A stretch of DNA of 11,153 nt. Origin: Candidatus Sphingobacterium stercoripullorum. Lineage in GTDB: Bacteria > Bacteroidota > Bacteroidia > Sphingobacteriales > Sphingobacteriaceae. The notes under the pieces were generated by a model, which was not told the origin of the DNA, made no database searches, and saw only the letters and a list, made by a program, of their open reading frames with translations. Location: NCBI GenBank assembly GCA_019114715.1, contig DXEZ01000293.1:1-11153 (forward strand), written 5' to 3'. Below are positions 1-6,770 of this stretch, piece by piece. The translations under genes were made by a program, and so were the position numbers. Each line of letters starts with the position of its first letter. Positions within the stretch are counted from its first letter, which is position 1.

Positions 1-70
1 TTCGCAATAACTCGTATTGGGAAAAGCATAGTGCAAATATGAATCTTACAAAATAGCTAGCCGGAGATTA

Positions 71-120
71 TCCAGTTACTTCCGGTTTTATCCGATTATA
101 TCCGGTTATAATCGGTTAAC
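71..120. repeat. Five-copy 10-bp tandem near-repeat
   Basis: Five consecutive decamers follow the consensus TCCGGTTATA: copies start at 71, 81, 91, 101 and 111. The copy at 101 is exact, those at 81 and 91 have one mismatch each, that at 71 has three and that at 111 has four. A degenerate sixth copy with one extra base may precede them at 60-70. The period is about one helical turn, so each copy would present the same face of the DNA. It could be a protein-binding array or simply a decayed microsatellite; the sequence alone does not decide. Confidence 0.75.
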
Positions 121-324
121 AATTTCTTATATATTAAATTTCAACCACTTAAACACATCCACAGAGATCCAGTAAAGGCTTGTGTTTATCTGTAAAGCTT
201 AAATTTATATATAGAAAAACAAGGAATTTTACTGATTCTATACATTTTTTTAAAAAGCTTGTGAAAACAAGGTTAAGCAACCGTTTGACTTGATTATTAT
301 GTAGTTTCATAGGATAAATATTTG

Positions 325-332
325 TAGTTTTG
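325..332 (+). promoter_or_regulatory. Candidate -7 promoter element of nagB
   Basis: TAGTTTTG matches the Bacteroidota sigma-A -7 consensus TAnnTTTG exactly and ends 25 bp before the nagB ATG. No good TTG -33 element is found at the usual distance, so the call rests on one half of the promoter and on position. Confidence 0.4.
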
Positions 333-357
333 TGTTTCATGGATTTATAGATCATAC

Positions 358-2289
358 ATGCCGATGATAAGATTAAACTTACTAGAGGAGACGCGTTTTG
401 AGAAAGTACCGGTCAAGGTTTTTTCTAACCAAGACGAGGCTTCTGTGAAAATTGCAAATCGTATTGCAGCCTTAATACGTGAAAAACAAGCAAAAGGTGA
501 AAATGCCGTTTTAGGTTTAGTAACTGGTTCAACCCCAGTTAAGGTTTATCGTGAATTAGTACGACTTCATCAAGAAGAAGGGTTAAGCTTCAAAAATGTT
601 ATTACTTTTAACTTAGATGAATATTATCCGATGTCTCCAGACACGGAGCAAAGTCGTGTGAACTTCATGAAGAAACACTTCTTTGACCTGATCGATATTA
701 ATGAAGACAACATCCACATACCTGATGGTACTATTTCTGTAGAAAAAATAGCAGATTACTGCTTAAACTATGAGGAAAAGATCAGCAGCTATGGAGGAAT
801 TGATATTCAGTTATTGGGGATAGGAAGAACAGGACACATTGGATTTAATGAACCCGGTTCAGCACCTAACTCTGGAACAAGACTCGTTATTTTAAATGAG
901 CTAACTAGGCGCGATGCTTCTAGAGATTTCGGAGGGAAAGAAAACACTCCTACAAAAGCAATCACAATGGGAGTAGGGACCATATTCAAAGCCAGAGAGA
1001 TTATTTTATTGGCTTGGAATGAGACTAAAGCAGAAATTGTTAAAAAAGCTGTTGAAGGTGAAGTTTCCGGTGAAATACCTGCAACTTACCTGCAGTTATC
1101 GCAGAACGTCGAATTCGTACTAGATAAAGAAGCAGCAAGCCTACTTACGCGCTTCGACCATCCTTGGTTAGTGAAGGACGTAGAGTGGACCGATGAGTTA
1201 ATAAAAAAAGCAGTTACTTGGCTTTCCATGCATCTAGATAAAGCTATCTTGAAGCTTACCGATGATGACTACAACAATAATGGAATGGCTCAACTAGTAA
1301 CTGAGCAAGGTCCAGCATACAATATAAACATCCGTATTTTCAACGAGCTGCAGCGTACAATTACAGGTTGGCCAGGTGGTAAGCCAAATGTGGACGACAG
1401 CAATCGCCCAGAAAGAGCTGAGCCAGCAAAGAAAAGAGCTGTTTTATTTAGCCCGCACCCAGATGACGACGTGATTTCTATGGGAGGTACTTTTATCCGA
1501 CTAGCAGATCACGGACACGAAATACACGTTGCTTACCAAACTTCAGGAAACACTGCTGTGTGGGACGATGAGGTTTTACGTTATCTAGAATTCGTAATCG
1601 ATTTGCAAGAATCCATTGGAAATGACGCAAGCGAATTGAAAAACAAATACGCGGAGACAATAGAAATCTTTAAAACTAAAAAGCCTAATCAAATTGATAC
1701 GGAACTGGTCCGTACCATTAAAGGGCTTATTAGAAAAGGTGAAGCAATAGCAGGAGCAAGGTTTGTAGGGCTACCTGATAAACACATTCATTTTCAGAAC
1801 CTACCATTTTATGACCGCTCCAAGTTCTCAAAAGACTTCTCCTTTGAAGATGACATTGTACAAACAATGGAACTCTTAGATGAAATCAAACCACACCAAG
1901 TTTTTGCAGCTGGAGACTTTGCCGATCCGCATGGAACGCATAAAGTTTGTTTTGATATCATCCTTGAGGCTTTGATGAGATTGAGGAAGACAAAAGAATG
2001 GACAAAAGATTGTTGGCTCTGGTTATACAGAGGAGCATGGCATGAATACCCTATTCATGAGATTGAAATGGCAGTTCCTTTGTCTCCACAAGAAGTTAAT
2101 CGTAAAAGATTAGCCATATTCAAACACCAATCACAAAAAGACGTTCCTGTATTCCCAGGCGATGACCCTAGAGAGTTCTGGGTACGTGCCGAGGACAGGA
2201 CGAGTGAAACTGCACAACTCTATAGAAAGTTAGGTTTAGCGGATTATGAAGCAATAGAAGCCTTTGTTAGGTGGAAGTTTGAAGATTAA
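358..2289 (+). CDS. nagB: Glucosamine-6-phosphate deaminase fused to a PIG-L (LmbE-like) deacetylase domain
   Basis: A 643-residue, apparently cytoplasmic two-domain protein. Residues about 15-270 are a NagB-type sugar-phosphate isomerase domain: phosphate-loop motif GLVTGSTP (53-60), FNLDEYY with Asp87 matching catalytic Asp72 of E. coli NagB, and GRTGHIGFNEPGS with His160 and Glu165 matching His143 and Glu148. The position of Asp141 is Thr158 instead. After a linker (about 275-355), residues about 360-640 form a PIG-L/LmbE zinc deacetylase domain with HPDDD (367-371) and a second metal site at DPHGTH (His525, His528). NagB converts glucosamine 6-phosphate to fructose 6-phosphate plus ammonia; PIG-L enzymes remove N-acetyl groups from GlcNAc derivatives. 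The fusion is long known in Bacteroidota; joint action on GlcNAc-6-P-like substrates is an inference. ATG 358 is the first start, with ATG 364 as an in-frame alternative; neither has a clear ribosome site. The gene appears monocistronic. Confidence 0.93.
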   Translation: MPMIRLNLLEETRFEKVPVKVFSNQDEASVKIANRIAALIREKQAKGENAVLGLVTGSTPVKVYRELVRLHQEEGLSFKNVITFNLDEYYPMSPDTEQSRVNFMKKHFFDLIDINEDNIHIPDGTISVEKIADYCLNYEEKISSYGGIDIQLLGIGRTGHIGFNEPGSAPNSGTRLVILNELTRRDASRDFGGKENTPTKAITMGVGTIFKAREIILLAWNETKAEIVKKAVEGEVSGEIPATYLQLSQNVEFVLDKEAASLLTRFDHPWLVKDVEWTDELIKKAVTWLSMHLDKAILKLTDDDYNNNGMAQLVTEQGPAYNINIRIFNELQRTITGWPGGKPNVDDSNRPERAEPAKKRAVLFSPHPDDDVISMGGTFIRLADHGHEIHVAYQTSGNTAVWDDEVLRYLEFVIDLQESIGNDASELKNKYAETIEIFKTKKPNQIDTELVRTIKGLIRKGEAIAGARFVGLPDKHIHFQNLPFYDRSKFSKDFSFEDDIVQTMELLDEIKPHQVFAAGDFADPHGTHKVCFDIILEALMRLRKTKEWTKDCWLWLYRGAWHEYPIHEIEMAVPLSPQEVNRKRLAIFKHQSQKDVPVFPGDDPREFWVRAEDRTSETAQLYRKLGLADYEAIEAFVRWKFED

Positions 2290-2308
2290 TCAGTAATCTA
2301 TATACCAT

Positions 2309-2352
2309 AATTAAAACGGCCTTAGAAAATTACTTCTAAGGCCGTTTTAATT
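2309..2352. terminator. Bidirectional intrinsic terminator between nagB and the yceI-like gene
   Basis: A perfect 19-bp inverted repeat (2309-2327 and 2334-2352) with a 6-base loop. The stem core is GC-rich (cggcc/ggccg) and its outer arms are A-rich on the left and T-rich on the right, so each strand ends in a U-rich run. It lies 19 bp after the nagB stop and 57 bp after the stop of the convergent yceI-like gene, so it can serve both. Confidence 0.9.
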
Positions 2353-2409
2353 AGAATCAAGCTTTACACTTTATAGTAAGGTTCTTAATTCCATGTTTTA
2401 ATAACGCTT

Positions 2410-3006
2410 TTAGTTTTTTACAAGCTCGACGTTAACCGTAATTTTAATATTCGGAGCAACAGCAGGAACACCGCTTGGTAAATTATCATTATAAGCTATG
2501 TTAAAATCAAAACGATTTATAGTGCTTGTAGCGGTAAAGCCAATTCGAGTTCCGCCCCAGGGGTCAGTAATCACTCCATTATTTTGGACCACATCAAAAG
2601 TTACTTTTTTAGTAACGTCACGGATGGTCAAGTCTCCTGCTAATTTGTACTCACTTCCCTTAACACGTGTTAGAACCGCATTTTTAAGAGTCATATTCGG
2701 ATACTTCTCTACATTAAAAAAGTCATCGCTTTTTAAATGATTGTCTCTATCTTCCACACGAGTGCTGACGCTGTTTACATCAATGGTAAAGGAAACTTTA
2801 GAGTTATTAAAGTCTTCCGCATTCTGACTTTCCATTTCACCCTCTAGAGTAGTAAACTGACCATCAACAAATGCTATTCCCAAGTGCTTTACTTCAAATC
2901 GAGCATTGGTGTGTGCTGGATCTACTGTCCATTTAACTTGCGCACTGGCAAACTGAAATGAAGACAATATCAATACTAGAAATAAGGATAAGGATAATTT
3001 TCTCAT
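2410..3006 (-). CDS. Secreted YceI-family lipid-binding protein
   Basis: A 198-residue protein whose first 22 residues form a signal peptide (basic RK, then a hydrophobic core, cleavage probably after ASA before Gln23), so the product is periplasmic or outer-membrane associated. The rest is a YceI-like domain, a lipocalin-like beta-barrel: WTVDPAHTNARFEVKHLG (26-43), the HLKSDDFF stretch (90-97), GDLTIRDVTKKV (124-135) and the GFTATSTINRFDF signature (156-168). The length fits the family (about 190 residues). Structures of family members hold polyisoprenoid or other amphiphilic chains in the barrel; the biological role is poorly defined and some members respond to acid or osmotic stress. No cytochrome b561 partner, seen beside some yceI genes, is present. 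It has its own candidate promoter and seems to be transcribed alone. Confidence 0.92.
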   Translation of the reverse strand: MRKLSLSLFLVLILSSFQFASAQVKWTVDPAHTNARFEVKHLGIAFVDGQFTTLEGEMESQNAEDFNNSKVSFTIDVNSVSTRVEDRDNHLKSDDFFNVEKYPNMTLKNAVLTRVKGSEYKLAGDLTIRDVTKKVTFDVVQNNGVITDPWGGTRIGFTATSTINRFDFNIAYNDNLPSGVPAVAPNIKITVNVELVKN

Positions 3007-3060
3007 AAATTTTATTTTTATACTGTTTATACTTTTGTTATAATTATCTATTTGTCAACA

Positions 3061-3068
3061 CAAAGGTA
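3061..3068 (-). promoter_or_regulatory. Candidate -7 promoter element of the yceI-like gene
   Basis: On the minus strand this reads TACCTTTG, an exact fit to TAnnTTTG, ending 54 bp before the start codon. No clear -33 TTG is seen. Two copies of ATTGACCT lie just upstream (3090-3097 and 3107-3114). Confidence 0.4.
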
Positions 3069-3089
3069 GCAGGTGAATTTCTTAATTAC

Positions 3090-3114
3090 ATTGACCTATG
3101 TTAAGAATTGACCT
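3090..3114. repeat. Paired ATTGACCT direct repeat upstream of the yceI-like gene
   Basis: Two identical octamers, ATTGACCT, start 17 bp apart (3090 and 3107) and sit about 20-45 bp upstream of the candidate -7 element of the yceI-like gene. The position suits an activator site, but two 8-mers in AT-rich DNA are weak evidence. Confidence 0.35.
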
Positions 3115-3150
3115 TTCAAAAATATAACACCTGAACTTAAAATTTTGTTT

Positions 3151-3171
3151 GTACTATAAATTGCATAGTAC
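3151..3171. terminator. Hairpin after the symporter gene, weak terminator candidate
   Basis: A perfect 7-bp inverted repeat (GTACTAT at 3151-3157, ATAGTAC at 3165-3171) with a 7-base loop lies 22 bp beyond the symporter stop codon. The stem is AT-rich and is not followed by a clean U-tract on the minus strand, so it may stabilise the 3' end rather than terminate. It is the only hairpin found between the symporter and the yceI-like gene, so read-through into the latter is possible. Confidence 0.35.
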
Positions 3172-3193
3172 GATATTCTCAAAAACTAGCGAC

Positions 3194-5110
3194 TCATCCC
3201 TTTACTGCTTCCAACTTCTTTTTTGGAAATAGAATCGAGAAAACATAAACAGCCAAAACAGCCAGTGGGAATGAAATCAAAGCAGGGTTTTCTAGGTGAT
3301 GAATTGCATCGCTGGCATTAAAGCCATAACGATCCCACATAGTAGGGGAAGTCAATATGATTAATAGAGAAGATACTATTCCAACAATTATAGAGATAGA
3401 AATTCCCTTTTCTGAGGTTTTGTCCCAGAACAGCAAAAATAATATCGCAGGTAAATTTGCAGATGCAGCAATTGCAAAAGCCCAACCCACTAAAAAAGAA
3501 ACATTCATTCCTTTAAATGCGATCCCTAGCAAAATGGAAATGGCACCAACAACGAAAGCTGCAATCTTACCTGTTTTAACCTTCCCAGAGTCACTTAAGT
3601 TCTTCTTTAGGTACACATCTATAAAGTCATGAGCAATTGCCCCAGAAGAGGCTACAATAAGTCCAGCAACAGTCCCTAGTACGGTCGCAAAGGCTACAGC
3701 AGAAATGAGTGAGAACAAAAATGTACCAAATGCTTTTGCTAATAAAGGTGCCGCCATATTACTTGATTCCACATCTAATACCCCATTTACTGCTGCTCCA
3801 AGCCCCATGTAAAGGGTTAGTAAGTAAAACGCACCAATTGCAGCGATAGCTAGGATAGTTGACTTTCTGGCATCTTTGGAGGATTTCACGGTGTAATACC
3901 GAATTAAAATATGCGGTAAAGCCGCGGTCCCGAGAAACAAAGCCATCATTAAAGAAATGAAATCTAGCTTACTCCACCAGTTTGCATCTTTTCCAATCTT
4001 GTATTTTAAGCCCGGTAAAAGGAAATCCGATCCAGCTGTAGTTTCCTGGTAATAAATACTTACTTGTCTACCGTTATGCTGAAACTTTTCCAAATTAAAT
4101 CGAACTATTTCACTTTGCTGTATTGCTGCTATGAAGGATAAAGGCCCCAAAGACCCCGTTTTTTCCACTTCTAGGCCGTCCTTTAAGATCTTCTCTAGAT
4201 GCCCAACCTGGAAGAATTCACCAGCTTCTTTTTCAAGTCCATTATACAAAGTCTGACCATCAGCTTCATGGGTAACAGATAAAGCTTCCTTGAGTAAGTG
4301 TTTATCATTACCCAGTACAGATTCAAACCACCTTTCTACATTGTTCTTCTCCAGAGCTACAAAAGTTCTTCCATTGATTTCCTTTTGTTCTAATACTTCC
4401 CAGCCCTCAACCTCTTTAACAGTTCCATTTTCAACAGAAGGTTCTAGGGTTAAAAATTTATGGTATTGTTTGTTTTCAAAATCAGGAGAGGCACTCAACC
4501 CGTTGTTTAAAGTGTAGAATGTTAAAACAATAGAAAGAACAATTAACAGCCCGCCTTTTAAAAACTGAACGTATGTGGTAGAAGTCATTCCTGCACTTGC
4601 AACAATCAGAATTACGATCAACCCTACAATAACAACGCCCATCCAATGAGGCAAACCCAACAAAGGAGTTACCAAATCGCCAGCACCTACCATTTGAGGG
4701 ATCAAATAAAATATTGAAATTATCAGTGTACTTACTGAAGCACTGAGCGTTATAGCCCGTGAGTTAAAGCGTGCATTTAAGGCGTCAGTAAAGGTGAATT
4801 TCCCTAATCTTTTAAATGGTTCTGCAATTAAAAACAGCGCAACGATCCAGCCAGCTAAAAAGCCAATTGCGTATAAAAATCCATCAAAGCCAGATACAGC
4901 GATCATCCCACAAATCCCTAGGAATGACGCAGCAGAGAGGTAGTCTCCTGCAAATGCGATTCCATTAACGCCCCAATGTATTTTACCTCCAGCAGCGTAA
5001 TAAGAAGAAGATGAATTGGTTTTTCTAGCAAAATAAAAAGAAAGCCAAATGACTATACCTGCAAATAGGAGAAAGCATAATAGCGCGGGCCATGAAAGAC
5101 TATATATCAT
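3194..5110 (-). CDS. actP: Sodium/solute symporter of the acetate permease (ActP) type
   Basis: A 638-residue inner-membrane transporter of the SSS family, subgroup of the cation/acetate symporter ActP. Marks include the N-terminal block FYFARKTNSSSSYYAAGG (25-42), GDYLSAASFLGICGMIAVSG (55-74), QFLKGG (182-187) and the ActP-like LFLGTAALPHILIRYYTV (391-408) followed by DARKS. About 13 hydrophobic segments are visible, six before residue 203 and the rest from about 384. Between them lies a hydrophilic stretch of about 180 residues (205-383), which makes the protein about 90 residues longer than E. coli ActP (549). With the usual N-out SSS topology this loop would be periplasmic. The start ATG lies inside the end of the DUF485 gene (11-bp overlap), indicating translational coupling as in yjcH-actP. 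Acetate or another short monocarboxylate is the likely substrate; specificity is not proven. Confidence 0.88.
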   Translation of the reverse strand: MIYSLSWPALLCFLLFAGIVIWLSFYFARKTNSSSSYYAAGGKIHWGVNGIAFAGDYLSAASFLGICGMIAVSGFDGFLYAIGFLAGWIVALFLIAEPFKRLGKFTFTDALNARFNSRAITLSASVSTLIISIFYLIPQMVGAGDLVTPLLGLPHWMGVVIVGLIVILIVASAGMTSTTYVQFLKGGLLIVLSIVLTFYTLNNGLSASPDFENKQYHKFLTLEPSVENGTVKEVEGWEVLEQKEINGRTFVALEKNNVERWFESVLGNDKHLLKEALSVTHEADGQTLYNGLEKEAGEFFQVGHLEKILKDGLEVEKTGSLGPLSFIAAIQQSEIVRFNLEKFQHNGRQVSIYYQETTAGSDFLLPGLKYKIGKDANWWSKLDFISLMMALFLGTAALPHILIRYYTVKSSKDARKSTILAIAAIGAFYLLTLYMGLGAAVNGVLDVESSNMAAPLLAKAFGTFLFSLISAVAFATVLGTVAGLIVASSGAIAHDFIDVYLKKNLSDSGKVKTGKIAAFVVGAISILLGIAFKGMNVSFLVGWAFAIAASANLPAILFLLFWDKTSEKGISISIIVGIVSSLLIILTSPTMWDRYGFNASDAIHHLENPALISFPLAVLAVYVFSILFPKKKLEAVKG

Positions 5111-5390
5111 TCAATGCCTCCTTTCCTAATACACCCTGTTTTTCAATCTTATTACATAAATAATTATAAACCACCCCTAATATTACGGCGAACAATATAA
5201 GTCCAACGCCGTAAATAATAGCCAGGTTAACTCCTTTATAAACTATTAGAGCTAGCAACTCATAATTAACCACCCCAATACACACAAATCCTGCATAAAA
5301 AAGCAAATAAATAAAAAATAAGTATACACCTATCTTTGCTTTTTTCTTTGATACCCAAGCGGGTTCTTCCATATTCTGATTATCAAGCAT
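5100..5390 (-). CDS. DUF485 (YjcH-like) small membrane protein, partner of the symporter
   Basis: A 96-residue protein with two hydrophobic helices (about 20-40 and 55-77), a lysine-rich segment before the first (KKKAK, 15-19) and a polar C-terminus, the layout of DUF485/YjcH proteins. Family members are almost always encoded directly before an SSS acetate or monocarboxylate symporter and are thought to be an accessory subunit, though the exact role is unclear. Here the stop codon overlaps the symporter start by 11 bp. Met1 at 5390 is taken as the start; Met7 (codon at 5370-5372) would also keep the whole domain. No Shine-Dalgarno sequence helps to choose. Confidence 0.85.
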   Translation of the reverse strand: MLDNQNMEEPAWVSKKKAKIGVYLFFIYLLFYAGFVCIGVVNYELLALIVYKGVNLAIIYGVGLILFAVILGVVYNYLCNKIEKQGVLGKEALNDI

Positions 5391-5488
5391 AACTACTGTA
5401 AGGTTTAAAAATGATTCATCAATTATTAAGAATTATGTGTAATTTGGTTGTTCTGCTATTTGTGATAAAGCCACTATACTGAGGGTTC

Positions 5489-5528
5489 AAAAAACACATT
5501 AACAATAAATATACTGAAAAAACACATT
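5489..5528. repeat. 12-bp direct repeat in the divergent actP/cobB intergenic region
   Basis: AAAAAACACATT occurs exactly twice, at 5489-5500 and 5517-5528 (28-bp period). Each copy is preceded by TATACTGA (5475-5482 and 5510-5517), at a different spacing. It lies about midway in the 250-bp gap between the divergent DUF485/symporter genes and cobB, where shared control would be expected. A-rich composition makes chance similarity possible, but a composite of two repeated words is less likely by chance. Confidence 0.5.
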
Positions 5529-5601
5529 CTAAGATGAAAAACTTCATAAAAGTTAAAGTTATTAAAAATCACAATAGTGCCTTATAAAAGTCAACTCACC
5601 A

Positions 5602-5609
5602 TAATTTTG
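5602..5609 (+). promoter_or_regulatory. Candidate -7 promoter element of cobB
   Basis: TAATTTTG matches TAnnTTTG exactly and ends 31 bp before the cobB ATG. No convincing -33 TTG is present at the usual spacing. Confidence 0.4.
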
Positions 5610-5640
5610 ATTATATTTTTAAGTCAAGCACTATTTAAAG

Positions 5641-6330
5641 ATGAAAAAAGAAAAAATAGTAGTCCTATCAGGAGCAGGTGTATCAGCTGAAAGTGGACTC
5701 AAAACCTTTAGAGGTAATAACGGATTATGGGAAGGATACCGGGTAGAAGAGGTGGCAACCCCTGAAGCATGGCAAGCCAATCCATCCATAGTTCAAGAAT
5801 TTTATAACCACAGACGGAAAGCTTGCAAAGAAGCCGAGCCAAATGGTGCACACCTGGCAATAGCGAATCTAGAGAAAAACTACGAGGTAATCGTAATAAC
5901 ACAAAATGTGGATGACCTACATGAACGAGCGGGAAGTAGCTTTGTTTTACACCTGCATGGTGAATTAATGAAATCACGATCTACGGTAGATGCTAAATTA
6001 GTTTACCCCATAAAAGGCGACCGCATTGAAATGGGGGAGCTTTGCGAAAAAGGAAGTCAACTAAGACCGCACATTGTATGGTTCGGTGAATCCGTTCCAC
6101 TTATGGAGCAGGCTATACATTTGATCCGAGATGCGGATATCATTCTAGTAATTGGAACAAGCCTGATGGTTTATCCTGCGGCTGGCCTAATGCATTACGC
6201 TCCAAATGAAAGCAGGCTTTATTTAATAGACCCTAACGCCATGGAATACGATGTTCCTAATGGAACTGTACGTATTAATGAAAAAGCAGTAAAAGGAATG
6301 AAAATTCTGCTAGAAATGCTCACCAAATAA
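5641..6330 (+). CDS. cobB: NAD-dependent protein deacylase, class III sirtuin (CobB/SIRT5-like)
   Basis: A 229-residue cytoplasmic Sir2 enzyme that removes acyl groups from protein lysines, using NAD and yielding nicotinamide and O-acyl-ADP-ribose. Visible motifs are the NAD loop GAGVSAESGLKTFRG (11-25), FYNHRR with Tyr55 and Arg58 at the positions that give E. coli CobB and SIRT5 their preference for succinyl/malonyl-lysine, TQNVDDLHERAG (87-98), HLHGEL with catalytic His106, LRPHIVWFGE (141-150) and GTSLMVYPAAG (172-182). The small zinc module normally found between the catalytic His and the LRPH motif is reduced, with one cysteine (Cys135) instead of four, so no structural zinc is expected. 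The start ATG is preceded by no clear ribosome site. It is divergent from the acetate-permease genes; in enterobacteria CobB reactivates acetyl-CoA synthetase, so a link to acetate use is plausible but inferred. Confidence 0.94.
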   Translation: MKKEKIVVLSGAGVSAESGLKTFRGNNGLWEGYRVEEVATPEAWQANPSIVQEFYNHRRKACKEAEPNGAHLAIANLEKNYEVIVITQNVDDLHERAGSSFVLHLHGELMKSRSTVDAKLVYPIKGDRIEMGELCEKGSQLRPHIVWFGESVPLMEQAIHLIRDADIILVIGTSLMVYPAAGLMHYAPNESRLYLIDPNAMEYDVPNGTVRINEKAVKGMKILLEMLTK

Positions 6331-6431
6331 AATTTTTCACATACAAATAAAAGGTTTATAATAAAATGCTTACACATATCTATTTAAAGAAACACTTAGC
6401 ATATATCATTATTAAATAAATACATTCAACT

Positions 6432-6466
6432 AAAAACGCCAAACATTATTCTGTTTGGCGTTTTTT
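6432..6466. terminator. Bidirectional intrinsic terminator between cobB and the gdhA unit
   Basis: A perfect 13-bp inverted repeat (AAAAACGCCAAAC at 6432-6444, GTTTGGCGTTTTT at 6453-6465) with an 8-base loop. T-runs flank it on the plus strand (6461-6466) and, through the A-run at 6432-6436, on the minus strand. It can end cobB from the left and the 82-residue gene from the right. Confidence 0.9.
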
Positions 6467-6515
6467 CTACTTTTAATATGCTATTAATCAATAATTTAAC
6501 AGCATTTACCTAAAA

Positions 6516-6764
6516 CTAAGAATCATACCTAGCATAAGCCTCATTGAAAGACTTTCTCATCTCTTCAAATTGCTTTAATACGGTAGAATAAAAAGATTCA
6601 TCTAGAATTTGAAACACATCATTTACACCATCAATAAGTGCAGTTTCTGCAATCTTATAACTTTGTTCTAAAGGTCCTTGCTCGAATTTAATAATGAACT
6701 TTTGGTTCATAGCGAAGATCGTTATCTTAAAATCAGGATGGGGTAACTCTGCAACTGTTCTCAT
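6516..6764 (-). CDS. Small protein of unknown function downstream of gdhA
   Basis: I do not recognise a characterised family. The 82-residue product has no signal peptide, membrane segment or cysteine. Its N-terminal half reads as beta-strands (FKITIFAMNQKFIIKFE, 12-28) and its C-terminal half as acidic, probably helical (40-80, ending FEEMRKSFNEAYARYDS). The start ATG is only 6 bp after the gdhA stop on the same strand and the frame ends just before a strong terminator, so gdhA and this gene very probably form one transcript. Codon use and amino-acid make-up resemble the neighbours, which supports a real gene. A role connected with glutamate dehydrogenase, or simply a small conserved lineage protein, is possible; nothing in the sequence assigns a function. 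Confidence 0.75.
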   Translation of the reverse strand: MRTVAELPHPDFKITIFAMNQKFIIKFEQGPLEQSYKIAETALIDGVNDVFQILDESFYSTVLKQFEEMRKSFNEAYARYDS

Positions 6765-6770
6765 TTTATT

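Larger units (their letters stand above)
1..357. other. Non-coding region upstream of nagB
   Basis: No convincing gene is visible here. The only longer open frame (about 68 codons on the minus strand) has a low-complexity, AT-driven translation and ends at the promoter of the next gene. The region holds a run of five 10-bp near-repeats (71-120) and a candidate promoter element (325-332), both listed separately. A weak 5-bp hairpin with a GAAA loop lies at 258-271. The upstream neighbour lies outside the window, so whether the repeat belongs to it or to nagB cannot be told. Confidence 0.6.

Noticed and set aside
61..170. TTATCC words in the decamer array and CATCCACA at about 156-163, suggesting DnaA boxes and an origin
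   Set aside because: No full 9-bp DnaA box (TTATNCACA) is present, and no origin-associated gene such as dnaA or dnaN is in the window.
258..271. CTTGT-GAAA-ACAAG hairpin with a GNRA-type loop, a possible RNA element
   Set aside because: Only five pairs with a G-G mismatch outside, no surrounding conserved structure visible; expected by chance.
149..355. 68-codon open frame on the minus strand in the leader of nagB
   Set aside because: Low-complexity translation rich in Lys, Asn, Phe and Leu as expected of AT-rich non-coding DNA; it overlaps the candidate nagB promoter and has no recognisable domain.
5534..5587. 17-codon open frame (MKNFIKVKVIKNHNSAL) upstream of cobB, possible leader peptide
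   Set aside because: It lies upstream of the best cobB promoter element, has no attenuator-like hairpin after it and has a composition expected from AT-rich DNA.
6380..6389. CTATTTAAAG, also found directly before the cobB start (5631-5640)
   Set aside because: A 10-bp AT-rich match with no consistent position relative to genes; probably chance.
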